A DNA stretch of 64,000 bases from an uncultured Bacteroidaceae bacterium (GCA_905234605.1 CAJOIE010000007.1:54868-118867); one strand, 5' to 3'. Positions 8,798-18,519 are shown, counted from the first letter of the stretch. The notes: generated by a model not told the origin, from the sequence alone. Made by a program: numbers and translations.

Positions 8798-10582
8798 TCA
8801 GTCGAGCTTCAGCACGGCGAGGAAGGCTTTCTGTGGCACCTGCACATTGCCTATCTGCTTCATGCGTTTCTTGCCCCGTTTCTGCTTCTCAAGCAGCTTG
8901 CGCTTGCGGCTGATGTCGCCGCCATAGCATTTGGCTGTGACATCCTTGCGCACTTGCTTCACCGTCTCGCGGGCAATGATCTTGGCTCCTATAGCGGCCT
9001 GGATGGCTATGTCGAACTGCTGCCGCGGCAACAGTTCCTTGAGTTTCTCGCACATGCGGCGCCCGAAGTCGACACTGTTGTCCACGTGGGTCAGCGTGGA
9101 GAGAGCATCCACGGGCTCACCGTTGAGCAGTATGTCGAGCTTCACAAGCTTGGAGGGGCGGAATCCGTCCTGGTGGTAGTCGAAGGATGCATAGCCCTTG
9201 GATATGCTCTTCAGTTTGTCGTAGAAGTCGATGACTATCTCGCCGAGTGGCATGGCGAACTGCAGCTCCACGCGGTTGCCGCTGATGAAGTTCTGACTCA
9301 GGAGCTCGCCACGCTTGCCGAGACACAGCGTCATGATGGGACCTATGTATGTGGCGGTCGTGATGACTGAGGCGTGTATGTAGGGTTCCTCGATGTGGTC
9401 GATGGTGGTGGGGTCTGGCATGCCGGCAGGGTTGTGCACCTCCATCATCTGGCCGTGCTTGTCGTAGACCTGATAGGACACGTTGGGCACCGTGGTTATC
9501 ACGTCCATATTGAACTCGCGGTCCAGACGCTCCTGCACTATCTCCATGTGCAACAGGCCGAGAAATCCGCAGCGGAAGCCGAAACCCAGTGCCACCGACG
9601 ACTCAGGCTGGAAGGTCAGCGAGGCATCGTTGAGCTGCAGTTTCTCAAGCGAGGCACGCAGGTTCTCGAAGTCTTCTGTCTCGATGGGATATACGCCTGC
9701 AAACACCATGGGCTTAACTTCCTCGAAGCCGGCGATGGCAGAGGTCATGGATGCCGTTGCCACGTGTGTGATGGTGTCGCCCACCTTCACCTCCGTGGCC
9801 GTCTTGATGCCGCTCACGATGTAGCCCACGTCGCCGCAATGCAGCTCGCGCCGTGGCACCATGTCCATCTTGAGCACCCCGATTTCGTCGGCCTTGTATT
9901 GCTTGCCTGTGTTTATGAAGGCTACGTCGTCGCCCGTGCGGATGCTGCCGTTGACAATCTTGAAGTAGGCGATGATGCCACGGAAGGAGTTGAACACGGA
10001 GTCGAAGATGAGAGCCTGCAAGGGTGCGTCTTCATCGCCCACAGGGTGCGGGATGCGGTCGACTACGGCGTTGAGTATGTCGTCGACGCCCTGCCCCGTC
10101 TTGCCCGACGCGCGGATAATGTCGTCGCGCTTGCAGCCTATGAGGTCGATAATCTCGTCCTCCACCTCCTCGGGCATGGCGTTGGGCATGTCGCACTTGT
10201 TCACCACAGGAATGATTTCCAGGTCGTGGTCGATGGCCATGTAGAGGTTGGAGATGGTCTGTGCCTGCACGCCCTGCGTGGCGTCCACCACGAGGAGGGC
10301 ACCCTCGCAGGCTGCTATGGAGCGACTCACCTCGTAGCTGAAGTCGACGTGTCCCGGAGTGTCTATCAGGTTGAGAACATACGTCTCGCCGTCGCGCTGG
10401 TAGAGCATCTGTATGGCATGACTCTTGATGGTGATGCCGCGCTCCTTCTCAAGGTCCATGTCGTCGAGCATCTGCCCCTCGGTAACCTGGATGGTGTCGG
10501 TGCGCTCAAGCAGGCGGTCGGCAAGGGTACTCTTGCCGTGGTCTATATGGGCAATGATGCAGAAATTGCGTATGTTCTTCAT
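8798..10582 (-). CDS. lepA: elongation factor 4 (LepA), ribosome-associated GTPase
   Basis: A 594-residue translational GTPase that acts on stalled or early elongating ribosomes. The G domain shows [14 protein letters not shown] (G1), RGITIKSH (G2), [11 protein letters not shown] (G3) and NKCDMP (G4). The LepA-specific C-terminal domain ends with [10 protein letters not shown]. Length is the family norm. The start at 10582 ([14 protein letters not shown]) is chosen because an in-frame ATG at 10618 would place the promoter inside the gene. The -7 element ends only about six bases before the ATG, so the transcript may be leaderless. Confidence 0.97.
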   Translation of the reverse strand: MKNIRNFCIIAHIDHGKSTLADRLLERTDTIQVTEGQMLDDMDLEKERGITIKSHAIQMLYQRDGETYVLNLIDTPGHVDFSYEVSRSIAACEGALLVVDATQGVQAQTISNLYMAIDHDLEIIPVVNKCDMPNAMPEEVEDEIIDLIGCKRDDIIRASGKTGQGVDDILNAVVDRIPHPVGDEDAPLQALIFDSVFNSFRGIIAYFKIVNGSIRTGDDVAFINTGKQYKADEIGVLKMDMVPRRELHCGDVGYIVSGIKTATEVKVGDTITHVATASMTSAIAGFEEVKPMVFAGVYPIETEDFENLRASLEKLQLNDASLTFQPESSVALGFGFRCGFLGLLHMEIVQERLDREFNMDVITTVPNVSYQVYDKHGQMMEVHNPAGMPDPTTIDHIEEPYIHASVITTATYIGPIMTLCLGKRGELLSQNFISGNRVELQFAMPLGEIVIDFYDKLKSISKGYASFDYHQDGFRPSKLVKLDILLNGEPVDALSTLTHVDNSVDFGRRMCEKLKELLPRQQFDIAIQAAIGAKIIARETVKQVRKDVTAKCYGGDISRKRKLLEKQKRGKKRMKQIGNVQVPQKAFLAVLKLD

Positions 10583-10587
10583 GGCGG

Positions 10588-10619
10588 CAAAGATAGATAA
10601 ATGCGCAGGAAGCCGCAAA
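10588..10619 (-). promoter_or_regulatory. lepA promoter abutting the start codon
   Basis: Minus strand: TTTG at 10619-10616 (-33) and TATCTTTG at 10595-10588 (-7), separated by 20 bp, match the Bacteroidetes sigma-ABfr consensus exactly. The expected start of transcription falls at or within a few bases of the ATG (10582). Confidence 0.8.
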
Positions 10620-10797
10620 ACTTGCCACTACATTTCACGTCAGCTTCCGCAACCTGTCTTCTACGTTACTGCATCCTGTCATCCTTGTTCCCGAAGCATG
10701 GCAGAAATGCCGTGGCAGGGCCTGCGAGAGAACCCTTTCGCCACACTCATTCCACAATGCAGTCTGCCGACAAACCAGCATGCACGCTCTTTGCCGT

Positions 10798-10947
10798 CAC
10801 CATGCATGGTGCACCTGCCTTACCCTGCATGGTGCACCTGCCTTACCCTGCATGGTGTGCACCCGCCACCCTGCATGGTGGCGGGCAGCTACTGCGTAAT
10901 GCAAGTGAAAGCACCATGCATGCAAGCCGTTCCCGACATGCAAACAT
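10798..10947. repeat. array A of the phased palindromic 14-mer
   Basis: Units start at 10798 (CACCATGCATGGTG, a perfect palindrome), 10821 and 10844 (TACCCTGCATGGTG), 10867 (CACCCTGCATGGTG) and 10912 (CACCATGCATGCAA). The spacing is 23 bp, with a degenerate slot near 10890 and another near 10934. It lies in the gap between the winged-helix gene's 3' end and the lepA promoter. The rest of the 10620-10797 gap shows nothing recognisable. Confidence 0.85.
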
Positions 10948-11004
10948 GGTGCCATAAAACTCTGAGGCCGAGGGCGTGAGACTCTCGGCGTTCATCTTTC
11001 TCTC

Positions 11005-11205
11005 TTACTTGAGGCTGAAGACGGGCTCCTTCTCGTCGCCTTCGACGTTAAGCTTGTCTTCGCGAAGCAGCCAGCCCAGACCGAGGTATAGGTCCTTCTC
11101 TGTCTTTGCTTTGGTTGCCTTCTTGAGGTCCTTTGCGCTTAGGGCGCCGTTCTCGTGCAGTGCTGTCCAGATGGCACCTGCAAGTACTCCTGCTTTTTCA
11201 AACAT
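11005..11205 (-). CDS. small winged helix-turn-helix protein (DUF2582-like)
   Basis: A 66-residue protein (MFEKAGVLAGAIWTALHENG...) that reads as a single winged-helix domain. Helix 1 is AGAIWTALHENG, helices 2-3 are SAKDLKKATKAKTEKDLYLGLGWLLRED and the wing is KLNVEGDEKEPVFSLK. This matches the DUF2582 / wHTH family common in Bacteroidetes. Such domains are presumed to bind DNA, but no target is known. A promoter with an inverted repeat lies about 105 bp upstream. Confidence 0.82.
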   Translation of the reverse strand: MFEKAGVLAGAIWTALHENGALSAKDLKKATKAKTEKDLYLGLGWLLREDKLNVEGDEKEPVFSLK

Positions 11206-11309
11206 GTTGCTTTCTCGTTAAGTGAGTTAGTGTTCTTTGCGTGAAGCCTGAAGGTGGCTGCTGCGTGCGCATGCACACCAGCGCGTATACACCTTTGACT
11301 TTCTCGCGG

Positions 11310-11342
11310 CAAAGCTACAGCCTTGGCTGTCAACGGCCAAGG
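11310..11342 (-). promoter_or_regulatory. promoter with overlapping inverted repeat upstream of the winged-helix gene
   Basis: Minus-strand TAGCTTTG (11317-11310) fits the -7 consensus. The -33 region (TTGG near 11340-11337) lies inside the perfect 7-bp inverted repeat CCTTGGC (11321-11327) / GCCAAGG (11336-11342), which would suit an operator. The regulator is unknown; autoregulation is a guess. Confidence 0.45.
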
Positions 11343-11444
11343 CGTTGCTGGCTGAAAATATGCTGTGCGACAGCATTTCTTGATGTATCTCAAGCCAAGT
11401 CATGGTGCACACAACGTTTTGCGACACGATGAGGCCGTAGGCGG

Positions 11445-12980
11445 CTACTCGTCGGCACCTGTGCCGGCACACTCATAGCATCCTGCGTCGGGCTTGCCGT
11501 CGGCTGTGCGGTCACGTCCCATCCTGTCGGCTGGCACGATGGAGGCCAGGGCCGTGGAAGCTGCGCCGCAGATGCGCGATGCTGCCACGGGGGAGAAGTC
11601 GTAGATGAAAGCGTGCGTGTCGAGCAGGCGAAAGTTGTGCTCGTGCGACTCGGTGGCAGGACCGTCGTCGAGCAGCGGCTCGATAAACGACGGGTCGTCA
11701 TCGTCGACCACGGTGGCCATGAAGCAGTGGTCGAAGAGGAAGTTCTGCTGAGGGTCGTTGATGTCCAGGTCGCTTGTGCGAGGGTCGTAGAAACTGCCCA
11801 TGATGACATCGTCGGCATAGCCCGTGATGACGCAGCTCAGGAAGTCGGCACAGATAAGCGGACGGTACACCTCGTCCATCAGGTTGGCAACGAAGAGTGC
11901 ATCGCCACGGCGCGCATCAAGCGGATAGAACTGCGCCAGAGTGCAGAAGGCGAAGCTCACGTCGCCACCAAAGACGTAGACACAGTGGCCGAGGGTGTTC
12001 GACACCTCGCAGTTGACGGCCGTGAGCTGCACATGCTGCGCGCTGATGCCGTGCCCGCCCACGTTGTGGATGCGGCAGTTGCGCAACACGATGGTAGACT
12101 GTTCCAGGGACGAACTGTCGCAGGCTACGCCAAAGCACGCTCCGTGGAGATCCACATAATCGAGCTCGTTGCTGTAGCTCGACGTGGCAATGGTGAGGCC
12201 TTCCCATCGCGACGGCAAGCGGTCGTAAGGCAAGTAGTCGAACATGTGATCGGTGCGGTCGCCACGCAGCACCACGGGTGCCTCGAGCGTGCCCTGTGCA
12301 AGCAGACGGCCGCGCACCTTTAGGCCCGCACCGTCGTGGAAGTAGAGCGTTGTGCCAGAGGCTATTGTGAGCGTGGCCGCAGGTGCCACCACAAGACTGT
12401 CGTAGACCACAATGGGCTGGCTGCCTGTGAGCATGGTGTCGGCTTCCACCACGTGGCCGCGCATGAATATGGCATCAAGGCCTGACGCAGACAGCGGCAC
12501 CCGCTGAGCAACCCCGCTCTCGAGGGTGAACACAAGAGCATCCTCCTCCGTGTGCGTCGCCGTGTCACCGAAATGCGGCAGGGTCACCTCTATGCGCACG
12601 ATGAGGCTGTCCCTGCGACGCACCTCGAAGTCGGCGGCCGCGGCCTGGGCTGTCTGTGACAGATCCTGTCCGTCGACGTTCACACGGAACGGGCTTGCTG
12701 CCCCCCGTTCCAGTCGCACCGAGGCTATGCGCAGCCCACGGTCGCCTTTGTTGTAAGCCACCAGCGTCTGCGTGCTCGACCCGATGGTGGTGAACATCGT
12801 GTCGAATGCAACCGTGTCGCGGTCAAAGAGCAGCACAGCGGAGCGGTCGGTGGTGAAGGTGTCGTAATCATCGCACGCCGTGATGGCCGACAGCGCGCAG
12901 AGCAGCCACAGCACACCTGCCATCACCCTGCGCAGAGGATGCCGGCAGATGTGGCTGTGAGTGCAAAAAAAACGTAGCAT
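11445..12980 (-). CDS. lipoprotein with right-handed parallel beta-helix repeats
   Basis: A protein of about 511 residues with an N-terminal lipoprotein signal: an Arg-Arg n-region, hydrophobic MAGVLWLLCALSAITAC and a lipobox Cys, followed by acidic residues (DDYDTF). The middle part contains short beta-helix turns (STIVLRNCRIHNVGGHGISAQHV..., VNCEVSNTLGHCVYVFGG) like those of surface or periplasmic parallel beta-helix proteins. The end carries GRDRTADGKPDAGCYE, a C-terminal motif frequent in Bacteroidetes proteins of this type. The substrate or partner is unknown. The start at 12980 is chosen so that the signal has a basic n-region. It lies 14 bp after pepD and probably shares its transcript. 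Confidence 0.72.
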   Translation of the reverse strand: MLRFFCTHSHICRHPLRRVMAGVLWLLCALSAITACDDYDTFTTDRSAVLLFDRDTVAFDTMFTTIGSSTQTLVAYNKGDRGLRIASVRLERGAASPFRVNVDGQDLSQTAQAAAADFEVRRRDSLIVRIEVTLPHFGDTATHTEEDALVFTLESGVAQRVPLSASGLDAIFMRGHVVEADTMLTGSQPIVVYDSLVVAPAATLTIASGTTLYFHDGAGLKVRGRLLAQGTLEAPVVLRGDRTDHMFDYLPYDRLPSRWEGLTIATSSYSNELDYVDLHGACFGVACDSSSLEQSTIVLRNCRIHNVGGHGISAQHVQLTAVNCEVSNTLGHCVYVFGGDVSFAFCTLAQFYPLDARRGDALFVANLMDEVYRPLICADFLSCVITGYADDVIMGSFYDPRTSDLDINDPQQNFLFDHCFMATVVDDDDPSFIEPLLDDGPATESHEHNFRLLDTHAFIYDFSPVAASRICGAASTALASIVPADRMGRDRTADGKPDAGCYECAGTGADE

Positions 12981-12994
12981 GATTGCAAGGAGTG

Positions 12995-14443
12995 CTACAC
13001 GTTGGCCAGTATGGCAAGGAGATGACGCCACACCATGTCGACCGTGGGGATGAGCAGCCGCTCGTCGGGCGAGTGCACGCCGCGAAGCGTTGGGCCGAAG
13101 CTCACCATGTCGAGGCCTGGATATTTCTCAGAGAAAAGGCCGCACTCCAGGCCAGCATGGATGCCTCGCACGACGGGTTCCTTGCCAAAGAGGCGCACAT
13201 ACTGCTCCTTGGCGATGCGCAATATCTCGCTCTTGGGGTTCATGGCCCATCCGGGGTAGCCGTCGCCTATCTCCACCTCCGCGCCTGCCAGCTCGAAGGC
13301 TGCGGCAACGGTGTGGCTCATGTTATGGCGGTTCGACATGAGGGATGAACGCTGGCTTGTGACCACCTTCACCACTCCGGGCTCCACCTGGCGTATGCTG
13401 GCCAAGTTGCTGCTTGTCTCCACGAGAGCTATCGTCTGGCTCATGGCATACACGCCGTTGTCCACAGCCTGCAAGGCCAGAATGAGACGACGGTTCACGT
13501 CCTCCGTGAACAGCGTGGCAGTGGGTTCATGACTCTCTAACAGGAACTGCATCGATGTCTCTGTGGCCGAAAACTCTTCCTCCACCTCGGCGGCAAACAC
13601 GTTCCAGCGCACTCGGGCCTCTTCCTTATACTTGTTGGGGATGGCCACGATGCACTCAGCCTCGCGGGGAATGGCATTGTGCAGACCGCCGGCCTGAATG
13701 TCGGCCAGACGCAGTCCCCATGCCTTGAGACCGTCATACAGGTAGCGGGCAAGCAGTTTGTTTGCATTGGCACGTTTCTTGTCGATGTCGTCGCCTGAGT
13801 GACCGCCTGTAAGGCCTTTCACGGCAAGACGCATGAAGAAGAGCCCGGCACCGTCGGTTGCCTCGGGCTGGAAGCGGAAGGTGGCCGTAGTGCCACAGCC
13901 GCCGGCACAACTCACGAACAGTTCTCCTTCGTCCTCACTGTCGAGGTTGATGAGCATCTGGCCGCTCATGAAACCGGGTTTCATGCCTTCGGCACCGCTA
14001 AGTCCCGTCTCCTCGTCGACGGTGAACACGCACTCTATCGGGCCGTGCACAAGAGAGTCGTCGGCAAGTATTGCCATCTCCATGGCACAGCCTATGCCGT
14101 CGTCGGCACCAAGGGTCGTACCCTTGGCACGCATCCACTCGCCGTCCACATACGTCTGGATGGCATCGTGAAGGAAGTCGAAGTCCACGTCGCGGTTCTT
14201 CTCGCATACCATGTCCATGTGACTCTGAAGCACCACCACGGGACGGTCCTCCATACCCTTCGAGGCAGGTTTGCGTATGAGCACGTTGCCCACCTCGTCG
14301 ACCTTGGTCTCAAGACCGAGGCCTTCGCCGAAATCTTTCAGGAAGGCTATCATCTTGCCCTCGTGCTTCGACGGACGGGGCACTGCATTGATGCGCCCGA
14401 ACATCTCGAAGACGAGCGCTGGAGAGAGTGTTGCCTGTTGCAT
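12995..14443 (-). CDS. pepD: aminoacyl-histidine dipeptidase / cytosol nonspecific dipeptidase (M20 family)
   Basis: A 482-residue cytoplasmic zinc dipeptidase. Metal and catalytic residues are visible in SHMDMVCEKN (His-x-Asp, near residue 75), TLGADDGIG (bridging Asp), DEETGLSGA (catalytic Glu pair) and the closing HAGLECGLF. The inserted lid domain typical of PepD lies between them. Length equals the family norm (about 485). It hydrolyses Xaa-His and other dipeptides, which suits an amino-acid-using gut or oral anaerobe. A divergent promoter pair lies about 65-100 bp upstream. Confidence 0.95.
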   Translation of the reverse strand: MQQATLSPALVFEMFGRINAVPRPSKHEGKMIAFLKDFGEGLGLETKVDEVGNVLIRKPASKGMEDRPVVVLQSHMDMVCEKNRDVDFDFLHDAIQTYVDGEWMRAKGTTLGADDGIGCAMEMAILADDSLVHGPIECVFTVDEETGLSGAEGMKPGFMSGQMLINLDSEDEGELFVSCAGGCGTTATFRFQPEATDGAGLFFMRLAVKGLTGGHSGDDIDKKRANANKLLARYLYDGLKAWGLRLADIQAGGLHNAIPREAECIVAIPNKYKEEARVRWNVFAAEVEEEFSATETSMQFLLESHEPTATLFTEDVNRRLILALQAVDNGVYAMSQTIALVETSSNLASIRQVEPGVVKVVTSQRSSLMSNRHNMSHTVAAAFELAGAEVEIGDGYPGWAMNPKSEILRIAKEQYVRLFGKEPVVRGIHAGLECGLFSEKYPGLDMVSFGPTLRGVHSPDERLLIPTVDMVWRHLLAILANV

Positions 14444-14505
14444 ATCTCACTGCTAAATTAGGTTAAAGTCAATACGGGCATCACCGCCGAGGCATCATAA
14501 AGACC

Positions 14506-14544
14506 TATCTTTGCGCCGCTTGCGGCAAATGCACCACAAAGGTA
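14506..14544. promoter_or_regulatory. divergent promoter pair between pepD and the small membrane protein gene
   Basis: Plus-strand TATCTTTG (14506-14513) points to the gene at 14595. Minus-strand TACCTTTG (14544-14537) points to pepD. The two -7 elements face toward each other's promoter region, so the promoters overlap and may interfere. Confidence 0.55.
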
Positions 14545-14594
14545 AGACTCAAACGTCTCCGTGCAAGCCCGTAGTTGATAAACTAACGCTCTGA

Positions 14595-14813
14595 ATGGTC
14601 AAATTATTGCTCCTCACGGCAGCCATCGTGGCAATAGCCGTCGTTTTGCTCGCAGTCAAACTCCTGTTAAAGGGCGACTCGCGTGGGCCTATGATACACA
14701 TAGGTGCCTCGCGGGCCATGCGTGAGCGGGGCATACACTGCGTGGAGAGCATGGATGCCATAGAGCGTCACGACCTTGCCACCCGCAGCCATGCACGTGA
14801 GAGGCTGCAATGA
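14595..14813 (+). CDS. small single-span membrane protein of unknown function
   Basis: A 72-residue protein with one N-terminal membrane helix (VKLLLLTAAIVAIAVVLLAVKLLL), then a short cytosolic or periplasmic tail with one Cys (RGIHCVES) and a charged end. Similar short proteins occur upstream of ompH-like genes in Bacteroidetes. No function is assigned. A plausible promoter lies 80 bp upstream, and the OmpH-like lipoprotein follows after 96 bp. Confidence 0.65.
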   Translation: MVKLLLLTAAIVAIAVVLLAVKLLLKGDSRGPMIHIGASRAMRERGIHCVESMDAIERHDLATRSHARERLQ

Positions 14814-14909
14814 TGCTTCTGTAGTCCGCCGTCCACATCTGGATGCAGCCTACAGCCCCGCCGCCGGCAGCATTTAATCAGTATAACCAAACATCACAAC
14901 TACATAATA

Positions 14910-15539
14910 ATGAAGCACTACTATCTTTTAGCCCTCTGTGCGGCCTTGCTTTTCACCAGTTGCAACAATAAGCCGGCAGACGGTGCAGACGCCGAGGCTG
15001 AAGCCGACACCGTGACGGCCGGCCTCCGAATAGCATACGTCGAGGTGGATAGCCTCATGACGCAGTATCAGTTCTGCAAGGACCACAACCTGCAGCTGAA
15101 TCAGAAGGGCGAGCGTGCACAGTCCACGCTGGCACAGAAGCAGCGTGCGCTGCAGAACCATGCCAATGCCCTGCAGAAGAAATATGAGAACAACGGCTTC
15201 ACCACGCGCGATGAGTTGGAGCGTGCCCAGAACCAGTTGGCACGCGAGCAGCAGGATCTTGCCGAACTGGAGCAACGCCTCATGGCCGAGCTTGCCAACG
15301 AGCAGGCCGAGCTCACGGCAGAGCTGCGCGACAGCATCCAGGCCTTCCTGCGTGTGTACAACCAGGCACACCACTACGACTATATACTCTCCCGTCAGGG
15401 CGACAACATTCTCGTGGCCAACCGCAAGTACGACATCACACGCGACGTAGTGGCCGGACTGAACAAGCGCTACAAGCCCAGTGCAGCCGCACAGGAGGCT
15501 CGCAAGGCCCGCGAGCAGACCGAGGCTGCTGCCGAGTAG
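14910..15539 (+). CDS. OmpH/Skp-like lipoprotein with coiled coil
   Basis: A 209-residue envelope protein. The signal peptide MKHYYLLALCAALLFTSC ends in a lipobox Cys. After an acidic linker, LRIAYVEVDSLMTQYQ begins the OmpH (Skp) domain. A long Gln/Glu/Ala-rich coiled coil (about residues 60-130) is followed by YDYILSRQGDNILVANRKYDITRDVV, the characteristic end of the family. Members chaperone outer-membrane proteins through the periplasm; here it is a lipid-anchored variant. A charged Ala-rich tail follows. It lies 58 bp before prmA. Confidence 0.85.
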   Translation: MKHYYLLALCAALLFTSCNNKPADGADAEAEADTVTAGLRIAYVEVDSLMTQYQFCKDHNLQLNQKGERAQSTLAQKQRALQNHANALQKKYENNGFTTRDELERAQNQLAREQQDLAELEQRLMAELANEQAELTAELRDSIQAFLRVYNQAHHYDYILSRQGDNILVANRKYDITRDVVAGLNKRYKPSAAAQEARKAREQTEAAAE

Positions 15540-15597
15540 CTGTGCCACTGACGTCGGGGCGTTGCGACATTGTTCGATACTTACTGTCCATGCACAC

Positions 15598-16422
15598 ATG
15601 CGATACTATGAACTGACGTTCAAGACAGCACCCAGCAACGAGGCGGTCAGCGATGTGCTGGCCGCCTTGTTGGCAGATGTGGGGTGCGAGGCCTTCACTC
15701 CGACACCGACAGGCCTGCGGGCCTACATCCAGCAGTCGCTGTATGATGAAGCCGCAGTGCGCAGCGTCGTCGCCGCCTTCCCGTTGCCCGACATCGAAGT
15801 GAGCTGGACATGCGCCGTTGCTCCCGACGAGAACTGGAATGCCACGTGGGAGTCGGCTCATGAATTCCAACCAGTGGCATTGCCGGGTGGCGAGCAGCTG
15901 CACATACGCCCACGTCAAGCCTTCGGCTCGGGTGAGCACCCCACCACGCAGATGATGCTGTCGTTGCTCGCCATGGTGCCTGCACCCATCCGGCTTGCGG
16001 TCGACGCAGGCTGCGGCACCGGCATACTGGGCATTGCCGCCCTACGCATGGGTGCCCACTCCGTGTTTGCCTATGACATCGACGAGTGGAGCGTAAGCAA
16101 TTCAGAATATAACTACCATCTCAACATTCCCGAGGGGCAGTCCACCTACGGCGGAACCTTCACCATCAAGCATGGCGACTCACGTGTGCTCGACGGGGTG
16201 CATGGTGCCACCGTGCTCATGGCCAACCTCAACACCAACATCATCCTTGCCGACATTGAGGCTTTTGCAGGCACTCTTGCCCCGCATGGCACACTGCTGC
16301 TCAGCGGTTTTCTCTGCACGGACACTCCGCGCATCATCGAGGCAGCCGCACGCCACGGTCTGTCCCATCAGACAACCCTCAGCAATGGCGACTGGCAGGC
16401 CGTGATGTGTGTCAGAGCCTGA
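15598..16422 (+). CDS. prmA: ribosomal protein L11 methyltransferase
   Basis: A 274-residue SAM-dependent methyltransferase that trimethylates lysines of ribosomal protein L11. A small N-terminal L11-recognition domain (MRYYELTFKTAPSNEAV) precedes the Rossmann fold, with motif I VDAGCGTGILGIAALRMGA. RQAFGSGEHPTTQMML is the PrmA-typical motif before the SAM site, and VLMANLNTNIIL replaces the usual NPPY-like loop. The start at 15598 follows the family N-terminus; an in-frame extension to 15481 would overlap the preceding gene. It is likely transcribed with fbp, 39 bp downstream. Confidence 0.92.
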   Translation: MRYYELTFKTAPSNEAVSDVLAALLADVGCEAFTPTPTGLRAYIQQSLYDEAAVRSVVAAFPLPDIEVSWTCAVAPDENWNATWESAHEFQPVALPGGEQLHIRPRQAFGSGEHPTTQMMLSLLAMVPAPIRLAVDAGCGTGILGIAALRMGAHSVFAYDIDEWSVSNSEYNYHLNIPEGQSTYGGTFTIKHGDSRVLDGVHGATVLMANLNTNIILADIEAFAGTLAPHGTLLLSGFLCTDTPRIIEAAARHGLSHQTTLSNGDWQAVMCVRA

Positions 16423-16461
16423 CGCGCCAGCCGCCGCCCTACCCCATCCATCTACACAATC

Positions 16462-18477
16462 ATGTCAACACCCGCCCATAGCACCCTGTCGCAGGCCGAC
16501 CTGCGTGTGCTGGAACTGCTTGCCAAGAGTTTCCCCACCATTGCCGATGCCAGCACCGAGATAATCAACCTCGAGGCCATACTCAACCTGCCAAAGGGCA
16601 CCGAGCACTTCATGGCCGACATCCACGGCGAGTATGAGGCGTTCCTGCACATACTCAAGAATGCATCCGGCAATATCAAGCGCAAGGTGCGTGAGCTCTT
16701 TGCCGACACCCTGAGTGCCGACGAGGTGCGCGAGCTATGTACCCTGATCTACTACCCCGAGCAGAAGCTCGAGATCATCAAGTCTGGCCTTGATGGCACC
16801 GACGGCACCGAACTCGACGCCTTCTATGCCACCACGCTGCCCCGATTAGTGCTCGTGCTACAGAGTGTGAGCAGCAAGTACACCCGCTCCAAGGTGCGCA
16901 AGGCACTGCCCCCGTCTTTCGCCTATATCATCGAGGAGATGCTCCACGAGTCACCCTCCGACCACGACAAAAAGGCCTACCTGCACAGCATCGTGCAGAG
17001 CATCATCCAGACGGGTCGGGCCGATGCCTTCATTGCCGCATTAGCGGGCGTCATCCAGCGCCTGGCTGTCGACCAGCTGCACATTCTGGGCGATGTCTTC
17101 GACCGCGGCCCAGGTGCCCACATCATCATGGATCGCTTGTGTGAGCACCCGTCATTCGACATCCAGTGGGGCAACCACGATGCACTGTGGATGGGTGCCG
17201 CCGCAGGCAACGACTGCTGCATAGCCAACGTGCTGCGCCTCTCGCTCCGCTATGGCAACATGCAGACCCTTGAGGACGGCTACGGCATCAACCTCGTGCC
17301 CCTCGCCACCTTTGCCTTGGAGACATACGCTGACGACCCGTGCGACCTTTTCGGTCCGCGCCTCGACCGCGACGACACCACGCACAACGAAAAGACACGT
17401 CGCCTGATTGCACAGATGCACAAGGCCATCAGCATAATTCAGTTCAAACTGGAGGCACAGATGATACTGCGCCGTCCGGAGTGGCACATGGAGGACCGTC
17501 TTGTGCTTCAGCACATAGACAAGGAGCGCGGTGTCTACACCCTCGACGGTGTGGACTACGCTATGACCGACACCTTCTTCCCCACCCTCGACCCCGCCGA
17601 CCCATACGCCCTCACGGCCGAGGAGGCAGCCCTCGTGCGCCAGCTGCACCACTCCTTCCGCGTCAGCGACAAGCTCCAGCGCCACATACGCTGCCTCTTC
17701 ACCCACGGCTGCATGTATGCCGTCCACAACGGCAACCTGCTCTTCCACGCGTCTGTGCCGCTGTGTGCCGACGGCTCGCTCAAGAGTGTCAGCGTGGGCG
17801 GCCAGAGCTACAGCGGACGTGAGTTGCTGCACCACGTAGGCATGGTGATGCGCTCCGCCTTCAACTCCGACACGCCAGCCGACGAGAAACGCTTTGCCCG
17901 CGACTACTTCTGGTACCTCTGGTGCGGCCCCGACTCGCCGCTGTTCGACAAGGACCGTATGGCCACCTTCGAGCGCTACTTCCTGTGCGACAAGAGCACC
18001 CATGCCGAGCGCAAGGGCTACTACTACCTGCTGCGCGACGACGCCACGGTGTGCGACCGCATTCTCGACGCCTTCGGCGTGCGCGGCCGTCACCGCCACA
18101 TCATCAACGGTCACGTGCCGGTGCGTGTGGCAGGCGGCGAGAGCCCCATCAAGGCCGACGGCCGCCTCATGGTCATCGACGGAGGCCTCTCCAAAGCCTA
18201 CCACGACACCACGGGCATTGCGGGCTACACACTCGTGTTCCACAGCCGAGGCTTCGAGCTCATCCAGCACGAGCCCTTCAGCAGCGTGGACGACGCCATA
18301 CGCCGCGGCACCGACATCCGCAGCTCCACGCAGATAGTGGAGCTCAGCGGCCACCGCCTGCGTGTGCGCGACACGGACAAGGGTCGTGAGCTACAGTCGC
18401 AGGTGAATGAGCTCAAGCAGTTGCTTGCAGCCTATCGCCACGGCATCATCAAGGAGCCCGGCAGCACACGGCCGTAG
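16462..18477 (+). CDS. fbp: class III fructose-1,6-bisphosphatase
   Basis: A 671-residue cytoplasmic enzyme of gluconeogenesis that hydrolyses fructose-1,6-bisphosphate to fructose-6-phosphate. It belongs to the long metallophosphoesterase-like class found in Firmicutes and Bacteroidetes. HFMADIHGEYEAF, LGDVFDRGPGAHIIMD and WGNHDALWMGAAAGN form the dinuclear metal site, and NGHVPVRVAGGESPIKADG closes it. The length (usually 620-670) fits. It shows no membrane segment. It follows prmA and ends in a convergent junction with the cupin gene. Confidence 0.95.
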   Translation: MSTPAHSTLSQADLRVLELLAKSFPTIADASTEIINLEAILNLPKGTEHFMADIHGEYEAFLHILKNASGNIKRKVRELFADTLSADEVRELCTLIYYPEQKLEIIKSGLDGTDGTELDAFYATTLPRLVLVLQSVSSKYTRSKVRKALPPSFAYIIEEMLHESPSDHDKKAYLHSIVQSIIQTGRADAFIAALAGVIQRLAVDQLHILGDVFDRGPGAHIIMDRLCEHPSFDIQWGNHDALWMGAAAGNDCCIANVLRLSLRYGNMQTLEDGYGINLVPLATFALETYADDPCDLFGPRLDRDDTTHNEKTRRLIAQMHKAISIIQFKLEAQMILRRPEWHMEDRLVLQHIDKERGVYTLDGVDYAMTDTFFPTLDPADPYALTAEEAALVRQLHHSFRVSDKLQRHIRCLFTHGCMYAVHNGNLLFHASVPLCADGSLKSVSVGGQSYSGRELLHHVGMVMRSAFNSDTPADEKRFARDYFWYLWCGPDSPLFDKDRMATFERYFLCDKSTHAERKGYYYLLRDDATVCDRILDAFGVRGRHRHIINGHVPVRVAGGESPIKADGRLMVIDGGLSKAYHDTTGIAGYTLVFHSRGFELIQHEPFSSVDDAIRRGTDIRSSTQIVELSGHRLRVRDTDKGRELQSQVNELKQLLAAYRHGIIKEPGSTRP

Positions 18478-18488
18478 CCGTGAGAGCC

Positions 18489-18519
18489 ACTGCCCCGCAC
18501 ACTGCCCCGCACACTGCAC
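18489..18519. repeat. short tandem repeat in the fbp/cupin convergent gap
   Basis: A 12-bp unit ACTGCCCCGCAC occurs twice in tandem (18489-18500, 18501-18512), with a partial third copy. It has no palindromic symmetry and differs from the 14-mer arrays. Confidence 0.6.
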
